Positions 9,436 through 18,494 of a DNA stretch of 64,000 nucleotides are shown here, in pieces. The stretch is taken from contig NZ_JAVDYC010000001.1 in the NCBI RefSeq assembly GCF_031458255.1, forward strand, positions 4,349,001 through 4,413,000, in the 5' to 3' direction. This DNA is from Catenuloplanes niger (lineage in GTDB: Bacteria > Actinomycetota > Actinomycetes > Mycobacteriales > Micromonosporaceae). The first letter of the stretch is position 1. Every line of letters begins with the position of its first letter. The notes under the pieces were generated by a model, which was not told the DNA's origin, made no database searches, and was given only the letters and a program-made list of their open reading frames with translations. The position numbers and the translations under genes were made by a program.

Positions 9436-9980
9436 GCGTCTGGCGTGCCTGGGGTCACGTCGTCCTGATCGCGTTCGCACTGGTGCCGGTGGCGGCCCTG
9501 GTCGCCACCGGGCTGGCCGGGCTGCGCGCGCGGCGTGGCGTGCCGCGGGAGGTCGCGTGGCGGCACAGCGCGGCCGAGATCGGCATGCTGGCGACCACCG
9601 CTCCCTGGGTGTGGATGATTCTCACCCCGCTGGACGCGCCGGGCCAGGTCTTCCTGATCCCGTTCACCGACCTGCCGAACCAGGCCGCGGAGGGGCTCGG
9701 GTTCCTCGGCTACCAGGTGGCCGGCAACCTGCTGGTCTTCGCGGGGCTGGGCGCGCTCGCACCGATCCGCTGGCCGGCGCTGCGCGGCATCGGCCGGGTG
9801 CTGCTGCTCGGCGCGGCCGCGTCCGTCACCGTGGAGACGCTGCAGTACGCACTGGACCTGGGCCGCGTCGCCTCGATCGACGACGTCCTGGTGAACGCGG
9901 CCGGCGCCGGCGTGGCCGCGTTGCTGTCGCGCCCGTGGTGGGAACCCAGAACGGCGCGTGATTACGCTCCCATCCCTTGA
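9432..9980 (+). CDS. VanZ family membrane protein
   Basis: 182 aa with about four transmembrane helices. The VanZ signature [25 protein letters not shown] (E-Q...R..D..D...N..G) occupies the third quarter. VanZ proteins are linked to low-level teicoplanin resistance, but most chromosomal members are uncharacterised. I chose TTG 9432 as start because it overlaps the rhodanese stop in TTGA and because no ATG or GTG lies upstream of the first helix. Confidence is good for the family and low for any role. Confidence 0.78.
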   Translation: MSVWRAWGHVVLIAFALVPVAALVATGLAGLRARRGVPREVAWRHSAAEIGMLATTAPWVWMILTPLDAPGQVFLIPFTDLPNQAAEGLGFLGYQVAGNLLVFAGLGALAPIRWPALRGIGRVLLLGAAASVTVETLQYALDLGRVASIDDVLVNAAGAGVAALLSRPWWEPRTARDYAPIP

Positions 9981-9991
9981 ACGATCGTTCA
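9978..9991. promoter_or_regulatory. TetR-type operator upstream of the leucine-catabolism operon
   Basis: The perfect 14-bp palindrome TGAACGATCGTTCA lies 32 bp before the TetR gene and upstream of a TAGGCT hexamer (10013-10018). The 10-bp core AACGATCGTT is repeated exactly upstream of the carboxyltransferase gene at 15683-15692. That makes it a likely binding site of the TetR regulator encoded next to it. Confidence 0.75.
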
Positions 9992-10023
9992 GCTTTTGCT
10001 TGACAGGGGGATAGGCTGAGCGG

Positions 10024-10632
10024 GTGACGGTGGACCAGCAGACCCCGAGCGTTCCGGGACAGAGCACGAAGAAGCGCTCGCGCAAGGACGAGATCCTCGG
10101 CATCGCGGTCCGGCTCTTCGCGTCCCGTGGTTATCACGGCGTCTCGATGGACGACATCGGCTCGGCCGCCGGTGTCACCGGCCCCGCGCTCTACCACCAC
10201 TTCAAGGGCAAGGAAGCGATGCTGGTCGCGGCGCTGATACCGGTCAGCGAGCGCCTGCTGGCCGGCGGCCGGGAGCGGGTCGCCGAGCATGAGCACGACC
10301 CGCGCGCCGCGATCGAGTCCCTGATCGCCTTCCACGTCGACTTCGCGCTGGCCAACCCGGCCGTGATCGCGCTGCACCTGCACGAGCTGGACCGCCTGCC
10401 GGAGGAGCCGCGCCGGCAGATCCGCCGGTTGCAGCGTCTCTACGTGGAGGAGTGGGTGCAGGTGCTGACCGTGCTGCGCCCCGAGCTGAGCGCGGCCGAG
10501 GCCCGGGTGATGGCGCACGCCGCGTTCGGCCTGATGAACTCCACCCCGTTCCTCGGCGGCGAGGTCGAGCGCGAACGCCGGGCCACGCTGCTGCGCGCCG
10601 CCACGCTCTCCGCACTGGTGCACGCCGGATAA
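10024..10632 (+). CDS. TetR family transcriptional regulator of acyl-CoA catabolism
   Basis: The 202-aa regulator has an N-terminal TetR helix-turn-helix (KDEILGIAVRLFASRGYHGVS...GVTGPALYHHFKGKEAM, residues about 20-65) and a helical ligand-binding domain of the KstR/FadR-like type. It starts with GTG and lies 20 bp before the biotin carboxylase gene. Position and the paired AACGATCGTT palindromes suggest it represses both acyl-CoA units and is released by a pathway acyl-CoA. That ligand is inferred. Confidence 0.88.
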   Translation: MTVDQQTPSVPGQSTKKRSRKDEILGIAVRLFASRGYHGVSMDDIGSAAGVTGPALYHHFKGKEAMLVAALIPVSERLLAGGRERVAEHEHDPRAAIESLIAFHVDFALANPAVIALHLHELDRLPEEPRRQIRRLQRLYVEEWVQVLTVLRPELSAAEARVMAHAAFGLMNSTPFLGGEVERERRATLLRAATLSALVHAG

Positions 10633-10652
10633 CTCCAGAAGGGCGCTCCCGC

Positions 10653-11984
10653 ATGATCGAGTCGTTGCTCATCGCGAACCGGGGCGAGATCGCCCGCCGG
10701 ATCCTTCGCACCGCGCGCCGTCTCGGCGTGCGCACCGTCGCGGTGCACTCCGACGTGGACGCGGACCTGCCGTTCGTGCGCGAGGCGGACGAGGCCGTCT
10801 GCGTCGGCCCGGCCGATCCGGCGCTGAGCTACCGCAACGCCGAGGCGATCCTCGCGGCGGCGAAGTCGACCGGCGCGCAGGCGATCCACCCGGGCTACGG
10901 CTTCCTCTCGGAGAACGCGGACTTCGCCCGTACCGTCGCGGGCCAGGGGTTGATCTGGGTCGGCCCGGGTGCCGACGCGATCGCCGCGATGGGCGACAAG
11001 ATCCGCGCGCGGAACCTGATGGAGGCGGCCGGCGTGCCGGTCGCGCCCGGCACCCGCGAGCCGGTCGCGGACGTCGAGGCGGCGCTCGCCGCGGGCATCG
11101 GCTACCCAGTGATGATCAAGGCGGCCGCGGGCGGCGGCGGCATGGGCATGGCGGTCGCGGCGGACGAGACCGCGCTGCGCGCCGAGTTCGACAAGGTTCG
11201 CGCCTTCGCGGAGCGCATGTTCGGCGACGGCTCCGTGCTGCTGGAACGCTACTTCCCCCGGGTACGGCACGTGGAGGTGCAGATCCTCGGCCTGGCGGAC
11301 GGCCGGGTGGTCGCGCTGGGCGAGCGTGAGTGCTCGGTGCAGCGCCGCAACCAGAAGGTCGCGGAGGAGGCGCCGTCCCCCGCGGTCACACCGGAGCTGC
11401 GGGAGCGCCTGCTGGCCGCCGCGGTCCGGGCCGGTGAGGCCGTCGGCTATCGCAACGCCGGCACGGTGGAGTGCCTGCTCGACCCGGCCACCGGTGAGTT
11501 CTTCTTCCTGGAGATGAACACCCGGCTGCAGGTCGAGCATCCGGTCACGGAGCTGGTCTGGGGCGTGGACCTGGTCGAGGAGCAGCTGCGGGTGGCGTCG
11601 GGACTGCCGCCCACGTTCGGCACGCTCCGTCTGACCGGCCACGCGATCGAACTTCGCGTCAACGCGGAGGACCCGAAGCGCTTCCTGCCGGGCCCCGGCA
11701 CGGTCACCACCTGGGTCGAGCCGGCCGGGCACGGCGTCCGGGTCGACTCCGGGTACGCCGCCGGCACCACGGTGCCGCGCTTCTACGACTCGCTGATGGC
11801 CAAGCTGATCGTCTTCGGCGAGGACCGTGAGCAGGCGCTGGCCCGCGCGCGCGACGCGGTCGCCGGGTTCGAGATCGCCGGGCCGAAGTCGAACCTGCCG
11901 TTCTTCGCCGAGCTGCTGGAGAACGACGAGTTCCGCTCGGGCGACTACGACACCGGCATCGTGGGCCGGATGAGGGGACGCTAG
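10653..11984 (+). CDS. biotin carboxylase subunit of an acyl-CoA carboxylase, without carrier domain
   Basis: 443 aa, the length of a free biotin carboxylase: Rossmann domain (SLLIANRGEIARRI), ATP-grasp with the glycine-rich loop AAAGGGGMGM, active-site segment EMNTRLQVEHPVTE and the C-terminal cap. It uses ATP and bicarbonate to carboxylate carrier-bound biotin. In the comparable Streptomyces leucine cluster the alpha subunit continues into a biotin carrier domain; here it stops at GRMRGR and no EAMKM motif is present. The carrier must come from another locus. Together with the neighbouring HMG-CoA lyase the likely acceptor is 3-methylcrotonyl-CoA. Confidence 0.9.
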   Translation: MIESLLIANRGEIARRILRTARRLGVRTVAVHSDVDADLPFVREADEAVCVGPADPALSYRNAEAILAAAKSTGAQAIHPGYGFLSENADFARTVAGQGLIWVGPGADAIAAMGDKIRARNLMEAAGVPVAPGTREPVADVEAALAAGIGYPVMIKAAAGGGGMGMAVAADETALRAEFDKVRAFAERMFGDGSVLLERYFPRVRHVEVQILGLADGRVVALGERECSVQRRNQKVAEEAPSPAVTPELRERLLAAAVRAGEAVGYRNAGTVECLLDPATGEFFFLEMNTRLQVEHPVTELVWGVDLVEEQLRVASGLPPTFGTLRLTGHAIELRVNAEDPKRFLPGPGTVTTWVEPAGHGVRVDSGYAAGTTVPRFYDSLMAKLIVFGEDREQALARARDAVAGFEIAGPKSNLPFFAELLENDEFRSGDYDTGIVGRMRGR

Positions 11985-11986
11985 CC

Positions 11987-12871
11987 ATGGTCTCGATCCG
12001 CGAGGTCGGCCCGCGCGACGGGCTGCAGAACGAGGCGCCGGTGCCCACCGACGCCAAGGTCCGGCTGCTGGACGCGCTCTCCGCCACCGGCGTGCGGCGC
12101 ATCGAGGCGGTGTCCTTCGTGCACCCGAAGGCGATCCCGCAGATGGCCGACGCGGACGAGGTGTGGGCACGGGCACGCAAGGCCGACGGCGTGCGCTACT
12201 CCGCGCTGGTGCCGAATCCGCGTGGCGCCGCACGCGCGCTGGCCGCCGGCTTCACCGAGCTCGAGGTGGTCGTCTCGGCCAGCGACACGCACAACCGGCG
12301 CAACCTGAACCGGTCCACGGAGGAGTCGCTCGCCGGCCTGACCGAGCTGATCACGACGGTGCACGCGGCCGGCGCCACGGTGGAGGTGATCGTGGCGACC
12401 AGCTTCGGCTGCCCGTACGAGGGGGACATCGCGCCCGCCCGGGTGGCCGGCATCGTGGAGCGGGTGCTGGGTGACGGCGCGGACCGGGTCGCGTTCGGCG
12501 ACACCACCGGCATGGCGACCCCCCGGCGGGTACGCGAGCTGCTGACCGCGGTCGGCCGGATCCCGCTGCTCCTGCACTTCCACAACACGCGCGGCACCGG
12601 CCTGGCGAACATCCTGACCGCGCTGGAGCTGGGCGTGACCGAGTTCGACGCGAGCGTGGGTGGTCTCGGCGGCTGCCCGTACGCACCCGGCGCCTCCGGC
12701 AACGTGGCCACCGAGGAAGTCGTCCACATGCTGCACGACATGGGCATCGACACCGGCATCGACCTGGAGAAACTTCTGGAGGCCGCGGCACTGGCCGAAC
12801 AGATCACCGGCCGGGAGCTGCCGTCCGGCGTTCTGCGCGCCGGCCCGCGCTCCCGATTGGTGTCACAGTAA
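11987..12871 (+). CDS. hydroxymethylglutaryl-CoA lyase
   Basis: A 294-aa DRE-TIM barrel enzyme that cleaves HMG-CoA to acetoacetate and acetyl-CoA, the last step of leucine breakdown. Visible are the metal/substrate motif REVGPRDGLQNE at the N-terminus, the conserved FGDTTGMA, the metal-site HFHNTRG, and the catalytic-cysteine loop GGLGGCPYAPGASGN (C230). The ATG lies two bases after the stop of the biotin carboxylase, so the two are in one operon. It supports assigning the surrounding carboxylase to 3-methylcrotonyl-CoA. Confidence 0.93.
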   Translation: MVSIREVGPRDGLQNEAPVPTDAKVRLLDALSATGVRRIEAVSFVHPKAIPQMADADEVWARARKADGVRYSALVPNPRGAARALAAGFTELEVVVSASDTHNRRNLNRSTEESLAGLTELITTVHAAGATVEVIVATSFGCPYEGDIAPARVAGIVERVLGDGADRVAFGDTTGMATPRRVRELLTAVGRIPLLLHFHNTRGTGLANILTALELGVTEFDASVGGLGGCPYAPGASGNVATEEVVHMLHDMGIDTGIDLEKLLEAAALAEQITGRELPSGVLRAGPRSRLVSQ

Positions 12872-12994
12872 TTCCGATTCGTCGCGTATCCCGCCCTTAT
12901 CCGCTTCGTTACCTAATTCGGTGAGAGCGTTTCGTCCAATTTGCGTGGATGAAGCGCCCGCCGAACGACGTGCCGACGGACGAGGGGCGAACCA

Positions 12995-14080
12995 ATGGCG
13001 GAGCAACGGGCGGGACGTGCGTCAAGCACGACCGTGCCCGAGACCGCCGTCCCGCCCTTCGGCGTGTCCGCGGTCCTGCGATCAGTCAACCAGGTGGTGG
13101 CGGATCGTCGGGGACGCCGGCCGGTCCTGCGCACGCTCGTCATCGGTGGCATCGCGGGAGCGGCCTGGCTGCTCACCGCCGGTGCCGCCCACGCCGCAGA
13201 GCCTGAGACGCCTACCGAGGCCGCACACCGCGGTCCGGGCGTGCTCGCCCTCGTCAACGACCTCGGCATCGGGGTGGTCGAGGAACGCGCACCCTCGCTG
13301 GTCGGTGAGCTTCTGACGCCTGCGGCCGAGGTCACCGCCGCACCGCCGACGGACCACCTCCGCGGCATCGGCGCCTTCGCCCGGACCGACACGGCGATGC
13401 CGGCGCGCCAGCCGGCGGAGTCCGACGCTCCGGCGCACACGCTACGCACGCTCGTCACCGGAGACGGTGCCGAGCGGGAGCCCGTCGCACCCATCCGCCT
13501 CACCGGCGGACCGGCCGGCTCCACGAACCCCGCAGTCCGGGACACGGCCACCGCACCGGCCGGTCCGGCGGGCCTGGGCGGACCGGATCCGAGGCCCGTC
13601 GCGATCCCGTCGCACGACACACCGGCCGAGCCCGACGGTCTCCGGACCGACTCCGCCACCGCGTCGCCGGACGTGGTGGTTCCGACCCCGGTCACCCCGA
13701 GCACGGGTGTCACCGCCGCGAGCACCGCGCCCGCCCGGGTGCCGGCGGCGGCGGTCGTGACCGGCATGCGGCTCGACTCGGAGCCCGAGCGGGCCGCGCG
13801 CTCGGCACCCACCGAGCCGCTCCCGCTCCGAGACGCCCGGACGGGTGTCCCGGAGCAACTCCCCGGTGCACCGCTGCCGTTCGGGCCCGCCAAGGGCACC
13901 TCGGGCGGTACGACGGGAGCGCCGACCGGCGGGTCGGTGGTGAACACCGACGGTGGTTCGTTCGCCGTCAGCCCCGCCGCGGTCGAGGGCACGATGGGGG
14001 CCGCGTCCCGGCCCACCGCCCCGGCCGATCTCGTGGTGCCCCGGCGCGATGCCGAGGCCCCCACCATTTCTCCGGATTGA
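12995..14080 (+). CDS. secreted or surface Ala/Pro/Thr-rich protein of unknown function
   Basis: 361 aa. After a cytoplasmic leader of about 47 residues comes a hydrophobic segment (TLVIGGIAGAAWLLTAGAAHA) ending in AHA-A, a typical signal-peptidase I site. The rest is low-complexity, rich in A, P, T, D and G, without cysteines, recognised domains or an LAXTG/LPXTG sorting motif. It lies between hmgL and the chaplin-like gene and is unrelated to acyl-CoA metabolism by sequence. It may be a cell-surface protein expressed with the next gene. ATG follows GAGGGGCG. Confidence 0.6.
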   Translation: MAEQRAGRASSTTVPETAVPPFGVSAVLRSVNQVVADRRGRRPVLRTLVIGGIAGAAWLLTAGAAHAAEPETPTEAAHRGPGVLALVNDLGIGVVEERAPSLVGELLTPAAEVTAAPPTDHLRGIGAFARTDTAMPARQPAESDAPAHTLRTLVTGDGAEREPVAPIRLTGGPAGSTNPAVRDTATAPAGPAGLGGPDPRPVAIPSHDTPAEPDGLRTDSATASPDVVVPTPVTPSTGVTAASTAPARVPAAAVVTGMRLDSEPERAARSAPTEPLPLRDARTGVPEQLPGAPLPFGPAKGTSGGTTGAPTGGSVVNTDGGSFAVSPAAVEGTMGAASRPTAPADLVVPRRDAEAPTISPD

Positions 14081-14278
14081 GGATGGTTCCGCCGGCGTAC
14101 CGGTGCCGGTTGGCTCTCCCGACCATTACCAGGGGAAACAGCACAAAGGCCCAGGGCACCGCCGCGCCCGGCAAGGCGTTCGTTCGCCCGCCGGACTACG
14201 GATTCGGCACCACAACCTAATAGCGAAATTCCGTAAGAGACATTCTCTTTTCTTATTTCGAAAGGTTATTGCCTTCCC

Positions 14279-15598
14279 ATGAAGACTTGGGTTCGCAAGA
14301 CTCTGAGCGTTGGCGTGCTGACCGCGGGCGCGCTGCTGCTCGCGCCGACCGCCGCTCAGGCGGCCGACATCCAGCAGGCCTCGTCGTCCGACGGTGACAC
14401 CGACGGCATCCTGAACGACGCGTCCATCGCCGCGCCGATCGACATCCCGATCAACCTCTGCAGCGTCGCGGTCGGCGTGCTCGGTGACGGCTACGCCGCC
14501 TCCGAGTGCACCAACGAGCTGCCGGAGCACTCCATCACCCAGGGTTCGGGTGGCGGCGATGTCGATGGCATCGCCAACAACCTGAAGGTCGCCGCGCCGA
14601 TCCAGGTGCCGGTCAACGTCATCGGCGTTGCCGCGGGCATCCTGGGCGACGCGTCCGCCGAGGGCGTGGGCAAGAACGGCGGCAGCGCCGAGACCGAGTC
14701 CGCGATCACCGAGGCCAAGCGGCACGGCGGCCAGGCGCAGGGTGCGGGCGGCCACGACGTCGACGGCATCGGCAACAACCTGTCGGTCGTCGCGCCGATC
14801 CACGTGCCGGTGAACGTCGGCGGCATCGCGGTCGGCGACGCCAAGTCGGCCGCCAAGCTGAGCAACGGTGGCCACGGCCACGGCGGTGCCGAGGGCACCG
14901 CGATCATGCAGAACACCGCCGGCGGCGACGTCGACGGGATCCTGAACAACGCCAGCGTCGCGGTTCCGGTCGACGTGCCGATCAACCTGTGCGGCGTCGC
15001 GGTCGGCCTGCTCGGCGACGGCGAGGCGGCCGCCGACTGCAAGAACGAGGGCTCCAACTGGGGCGAGGCCGGCATCCACCAGGGTGGCGGCTCGGGCGAC
15101 GTCGACGGCGTGCTCAACAACCTGCAGGTCGCGGTGCCGGTCAACGTGCCGATCAACATCTGCGGCATCGCGGCGGGCGTGCTGGGCGACGGCGAGGCCG
15201 CCGCGCAGTGCTCCAACGGTGGCGACGAGGGCAACGGCGTCTCCCCGGAGCAGCCGGACTCGCACTACCCGGGTGACGACGAGGAGCCCACCGACGAGGA
15301 GCCGGTGGACGAGGAGCCCGTGGACGAGGAGCCGGTCGACGAGGAGCCGACCGACGAGGAGCCCGTCGACGAGGAGCCGGTGGACGAGGAGCCGGTCGAC
15401 GACGGCAGCGGCGACCCGTCCGGCGACTACGACGGTGTCAGCCCGGACGCCTACGGCGACGGTGCGGACGCGGCCGCGGGTCGTCACTCGGCCGAGTCGC
15501 TGGAGCTCCCGGTCGTCAGCGGCCTGACCAAGGGCGGCAACAACAGCCTGGGCAACGGCCTGCCGGTGCAGAACCTGCTGTCCGGCCTGCTGGGCTGA
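14279..15598 (+). CDS. secreted chaplin-like protein with five repeats and an acidic DEEP tail
   Basis: 439 aa. A signal peptide ends at AQA|ADI (residues 28-29). Five repeats follow, each with DxDGILNNxSVAxPVDVPINxCGVAxGxLGDG; they start near residues 40, 94, 158, 219 and 276. The P-V-x-V-P-V/I-N-x-C-G core matches the chaplin domain of Streptomyces hydrophobic spore-coat proteins. Repeats 1, 4 and 5 have the chaplin cysteine pair, while 2 and 3 have Ile or Gly in place of the first cysteine and lack the second. A run of about ten DEEPV/T units and a hydrophobic Gly/Leu end follow. No sortase signal is visible. Likely surface-active on aerial cells or spores (inference). Confidence 0.75.
   Translation: MKTWVRKTLSVGVLTAGALLLAPTAAQAADIQQASSSDGDTDGILNDASIAAPIDIPINLCSVAVGVLGDGYAASECTNELPEHSITQGSGGGDVDGIANNLKVAAPIQVPVNVIGVAAGILGDASAEGVGKNGGSAETESAITEAKRHGGQAQGAGGHDVDGIGNNLSVVAPIHVPVNVGGIAVGDAKSAAKLSNGGHGHGGAEGTAIMQNTAGGDVDGILNNASVAVPVDVPINLCGVAVGLLGDGEAAADCKNEGSNWGEAGIHQGGGSGDVDGVLNNLQVAVPVNVPINICGIAAGVLGDGEAAAQCSNGGDEGNGVSPEQPDSHYPGDDEEPTDEEPVDEEPVDEEPVDEEPTDEEPVDEEPVDEEPVDDGSGDPSGDYDGVSPDAYGDGADAAAGRHSAESLELPVVSGLTKGGNNSLGNGLPVQNLLSGLLG
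15284..15402 (+). repeat. in-gene 12-bp acidic repeat (DEEP units)
   Basis: The codons for D-E-E-P alternate with V/T-D in about ten near-identical units of gacgaggagccc/ccg, separated by gtg or acc codons. It encodes the acidic spacer of the chaplin-like protein. Slippage could change its length between strains. Confidence 0.8.
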
Positions 15599-15616
15599 AG
15601 CACCACGTAACACCGG

Positions 15617-15650
15617 AAAGCCCCCGTGCGGTCTCCGCGCGGGGGCTTTT
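15617..15650 (+). terminator. rho-independent terminator after the chaplin-like gene
   Basis: aaagcccccg (15617-15626) pairs with cgggggcttt (15640-15649), followed by a short T run. It separates the secreted-protein gene from the carboxyltransferase operon. Confidence 0.85.
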
Positions 15651-15681
15651 CCCTGGCGCGGGCACCGGAGCTGGGTTACCC

Positions 15682-15693
15682 TAACGATCGTTA
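15682..15693. promoter_or_regulatory. TetR-type operator upstream of the carboxyltransferase operon
   Basis: The palindrome TAACGATCGTTA has the same 10-bp core AACGATCGTT as the site at 9978-9991, and lies 22 bp before the chosen GTG start. It overlaps the place where the promoter should be, which fits repression by the TetR protein encoded at 10024. Confidence 0.75.
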
Positions 15694-15715
15694 AGCGACG
15701 GTGCGGGGAGGTCCG

Positions 15716-17245
15716 GTGACGCTCGACGAGGCGACCCTGGCGGAGATGCGCAAGCGCGCCGAGGCGGGTGGCGCCGAGAAGTACCACGCCGCCAACGCGG
15801 CGAAGGGCAAACTGTTCGCCCGTGAGCGCATCGCGCACCTGGTCGACGAGGGCTCGTTCACCGAGGACGGCCGCTACGCGAACGTGCTGGCCGACGGCCT
15901 CCCGGCGGACGGTGTGATCACCGGGACCGCCACGATCGCCGGCCGCCCCATCTGCCTGATGGCGAACGACTCCACGGTCAAGGCCGGCTCCTGGGGCGCC
16001 CGCACGGTCGAGAAGATCATCAGAATCATCGAGCGGGCGTACGAGCGGGGCCACCCGATGATTTACCTGGTCGACTCCGCCGGCGCGCGGATCACCGACC
16101 AGGTCGACCTGTTCCCCGGCCGGCGCGGTGCCGGCAAGATCTTCCACACCCAGGTCCGCGCGTCCGGCGCGATCCCACAGGTCTGCGCGCTGTTCGGCCC
16201 GTCCGCGGCCGGCGGTGCCTACATCCCGGCGTTCTGCGACGTGGTCGCGATGGTCGACGGCAACGCCAGCATGTACCTCGGCTCCGACCGGATGGTGCGC
16301 ATGGTCACCGGCGAGCAGACCACGCTGGAGGCGATGGGCGGCGCCCGGGTCCACTGTGCCGAGTCCGGCGTCGGCCACTTCCTGTGCAAGTCCGAGGTCG
16401 AGGCGCTGGACGTGGTGCGCCGCTACCTCTCCTACCTGCCGGACAACTGGACCCAGGCGCCGCCCGCGGTGGACGGCACCGAGTCGCCCGCGGTGGACCT
16501 CGGCGGGCTGGTCCCGGCCAGCGAACGGCAGGCGTTCGACATGCGGCGCTTCGTGAAGGGCCTGCTCGACCGCGACTCGTTCCTGGAGATCCAGGCGCTG
16601 TGGGCCCGCGAGCTGACCATCGGGTTCGGCCGGCTGAACGGCCGTACCGTCGGGGTGCTCGGCAACAACTCGATGTTCAAGGGCGGCGTGCTGTTCGTCG
16701 ACTCCGCGGACAAGGCGGCGCGGTTCGTGCAGCTCTGCGACGCGTTCAACGTGCCGCTGCTGTTCCTCGCGGACGTTCCCGGCTTCATGGTCGGCACCGC
16801 GGTCGAGAAGCAGGGCATCATCCGGCACGGTGCCAAGATGATCAGCGCGGTCTCCGAGGCCACGGTGCCGAAGATCTGCGTGGTGGTCCGCAAGGCGTAC
16901 GGCGCCGGCCTCTACGCGATGGCCGGCCCCGGCTTCGACCCGGACGCCACGATCGCGCTGCCCACCGCCAAGATCGCGGTGATGGGCGCGGAGGCGGCGG
17001 TGAACGCGGTCTACGCCAACAAGATCGCGGCAATCGAGGACGAGGCGGAGCGGGACGCGTTCGTCGCCGCCCGCCGTGCCGAGTACGAGCAGGACATCGA
17101 CATCGCGCGTCTCGCCGGTGAGCTGGTGGTGGACACCGTCGTGCCGCCGGCCGAGCTGCGCGCCGAGCTGATCGCGCGATACGCGGCCGCGGACGGCAAG
17201 GACCGCTCGTTCGCCCGCCGCCGGCACGGTGTGACACCCGTCTAG
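15716..17245 (+). CDS. acyl-CoA carboxylase beta (carboxyltransferase) subunit
   Basis: 509 aa with N- and C-terminal crotonase-fold carboxyltransferase halves. Oxyanion-hole segments are GPSAAGGAYIPAF and DVPGFMVGTAVE followed by the A-K-A-Y-G-A-G-L stretch. It transfers carboxyl from biotin to an acyl-CoA, probably 3-methylcrotonyl-CoA given the HMG-CoA lyase and acyl-CoA dehydrogenase neighbours; sequence alone does not exclude propionyl- or another acyl-CoA. I prefer GTG 15716 because GGGGAGG lies four bases upstream. The dehydrogenase gene follows after 14 bp. Confidence 0.9.
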   Translation: MTLDEATLAEMRKRAEAGGAEKYHAANAAKGKLFARERIAHLVDEGSFTEDGRYANVLADGLPADGVITGTATIAGRPICLMANDSTVKAGSWGARTVEKIIRIIERAYERGHPMIYLVDSAGARITDQVDLFPGRRGAGKIFHTQVRASGAIPQVCALFGPSAAGGAYIPAFCDVVAMVDGNASMYLGSDRMVRMVTGEQTTLEAMGGARVHCAESGVGHFLCKSEVEALDVVRRYLSYLPDNWTQAPPAVDGTESPAVDLGGLVPASERQAFDMRRFVKGLLDRDSFLEIQALWARELTIGFGRLNGRTVGVLGNNSMFKGGVLFVDSADKAARFVQLCDAFNVPLLFLADVPGFMVGTAVEKQGIIRHGAKMISAVSEATVPKICVVVRKAYGAGLYAMAGPGFDPDATIALPTAKIAVMGAEAAVNAVYANKIAAIEDEAERDAFVAARRAEYEQDIDIARLAGELVVDTVVPPAELRAELIARYAAADGKDRSFARRRHGVTPV

Positions 17246-17259
17246 AGGGGAGATCCGGC

Positions 17260-18399
<1,140 letters not shown>

Positions 18400-18494
18400 C
18401 CGGAGGCCGCGGAGCTGTCGGCTATCGGCAGTAGGCCGGTCGGTCCGCCGACGATCGTCTTCCGGCGTGTGATACGCGCCCGTAGTCTTCCGCC

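Noticed and set aside
15701-15718. GTG 15701 as start of the carboxyltransferase
   Set aside because: It would put the operator almost at the start codon and has no ribosome site, while GTG 15716 has GGGGAGG four bases upstream.
14126-17227. A 1033-codon open frame on the minus strand across the chaplin-like and carboxyltransferase genes
   Set aside because: It is a mirror of two well-supported plus-strand genes in GC-rich DNA; its residues are V/D/R/H-rich, typical of antisense reading, and no domain is recognisable.
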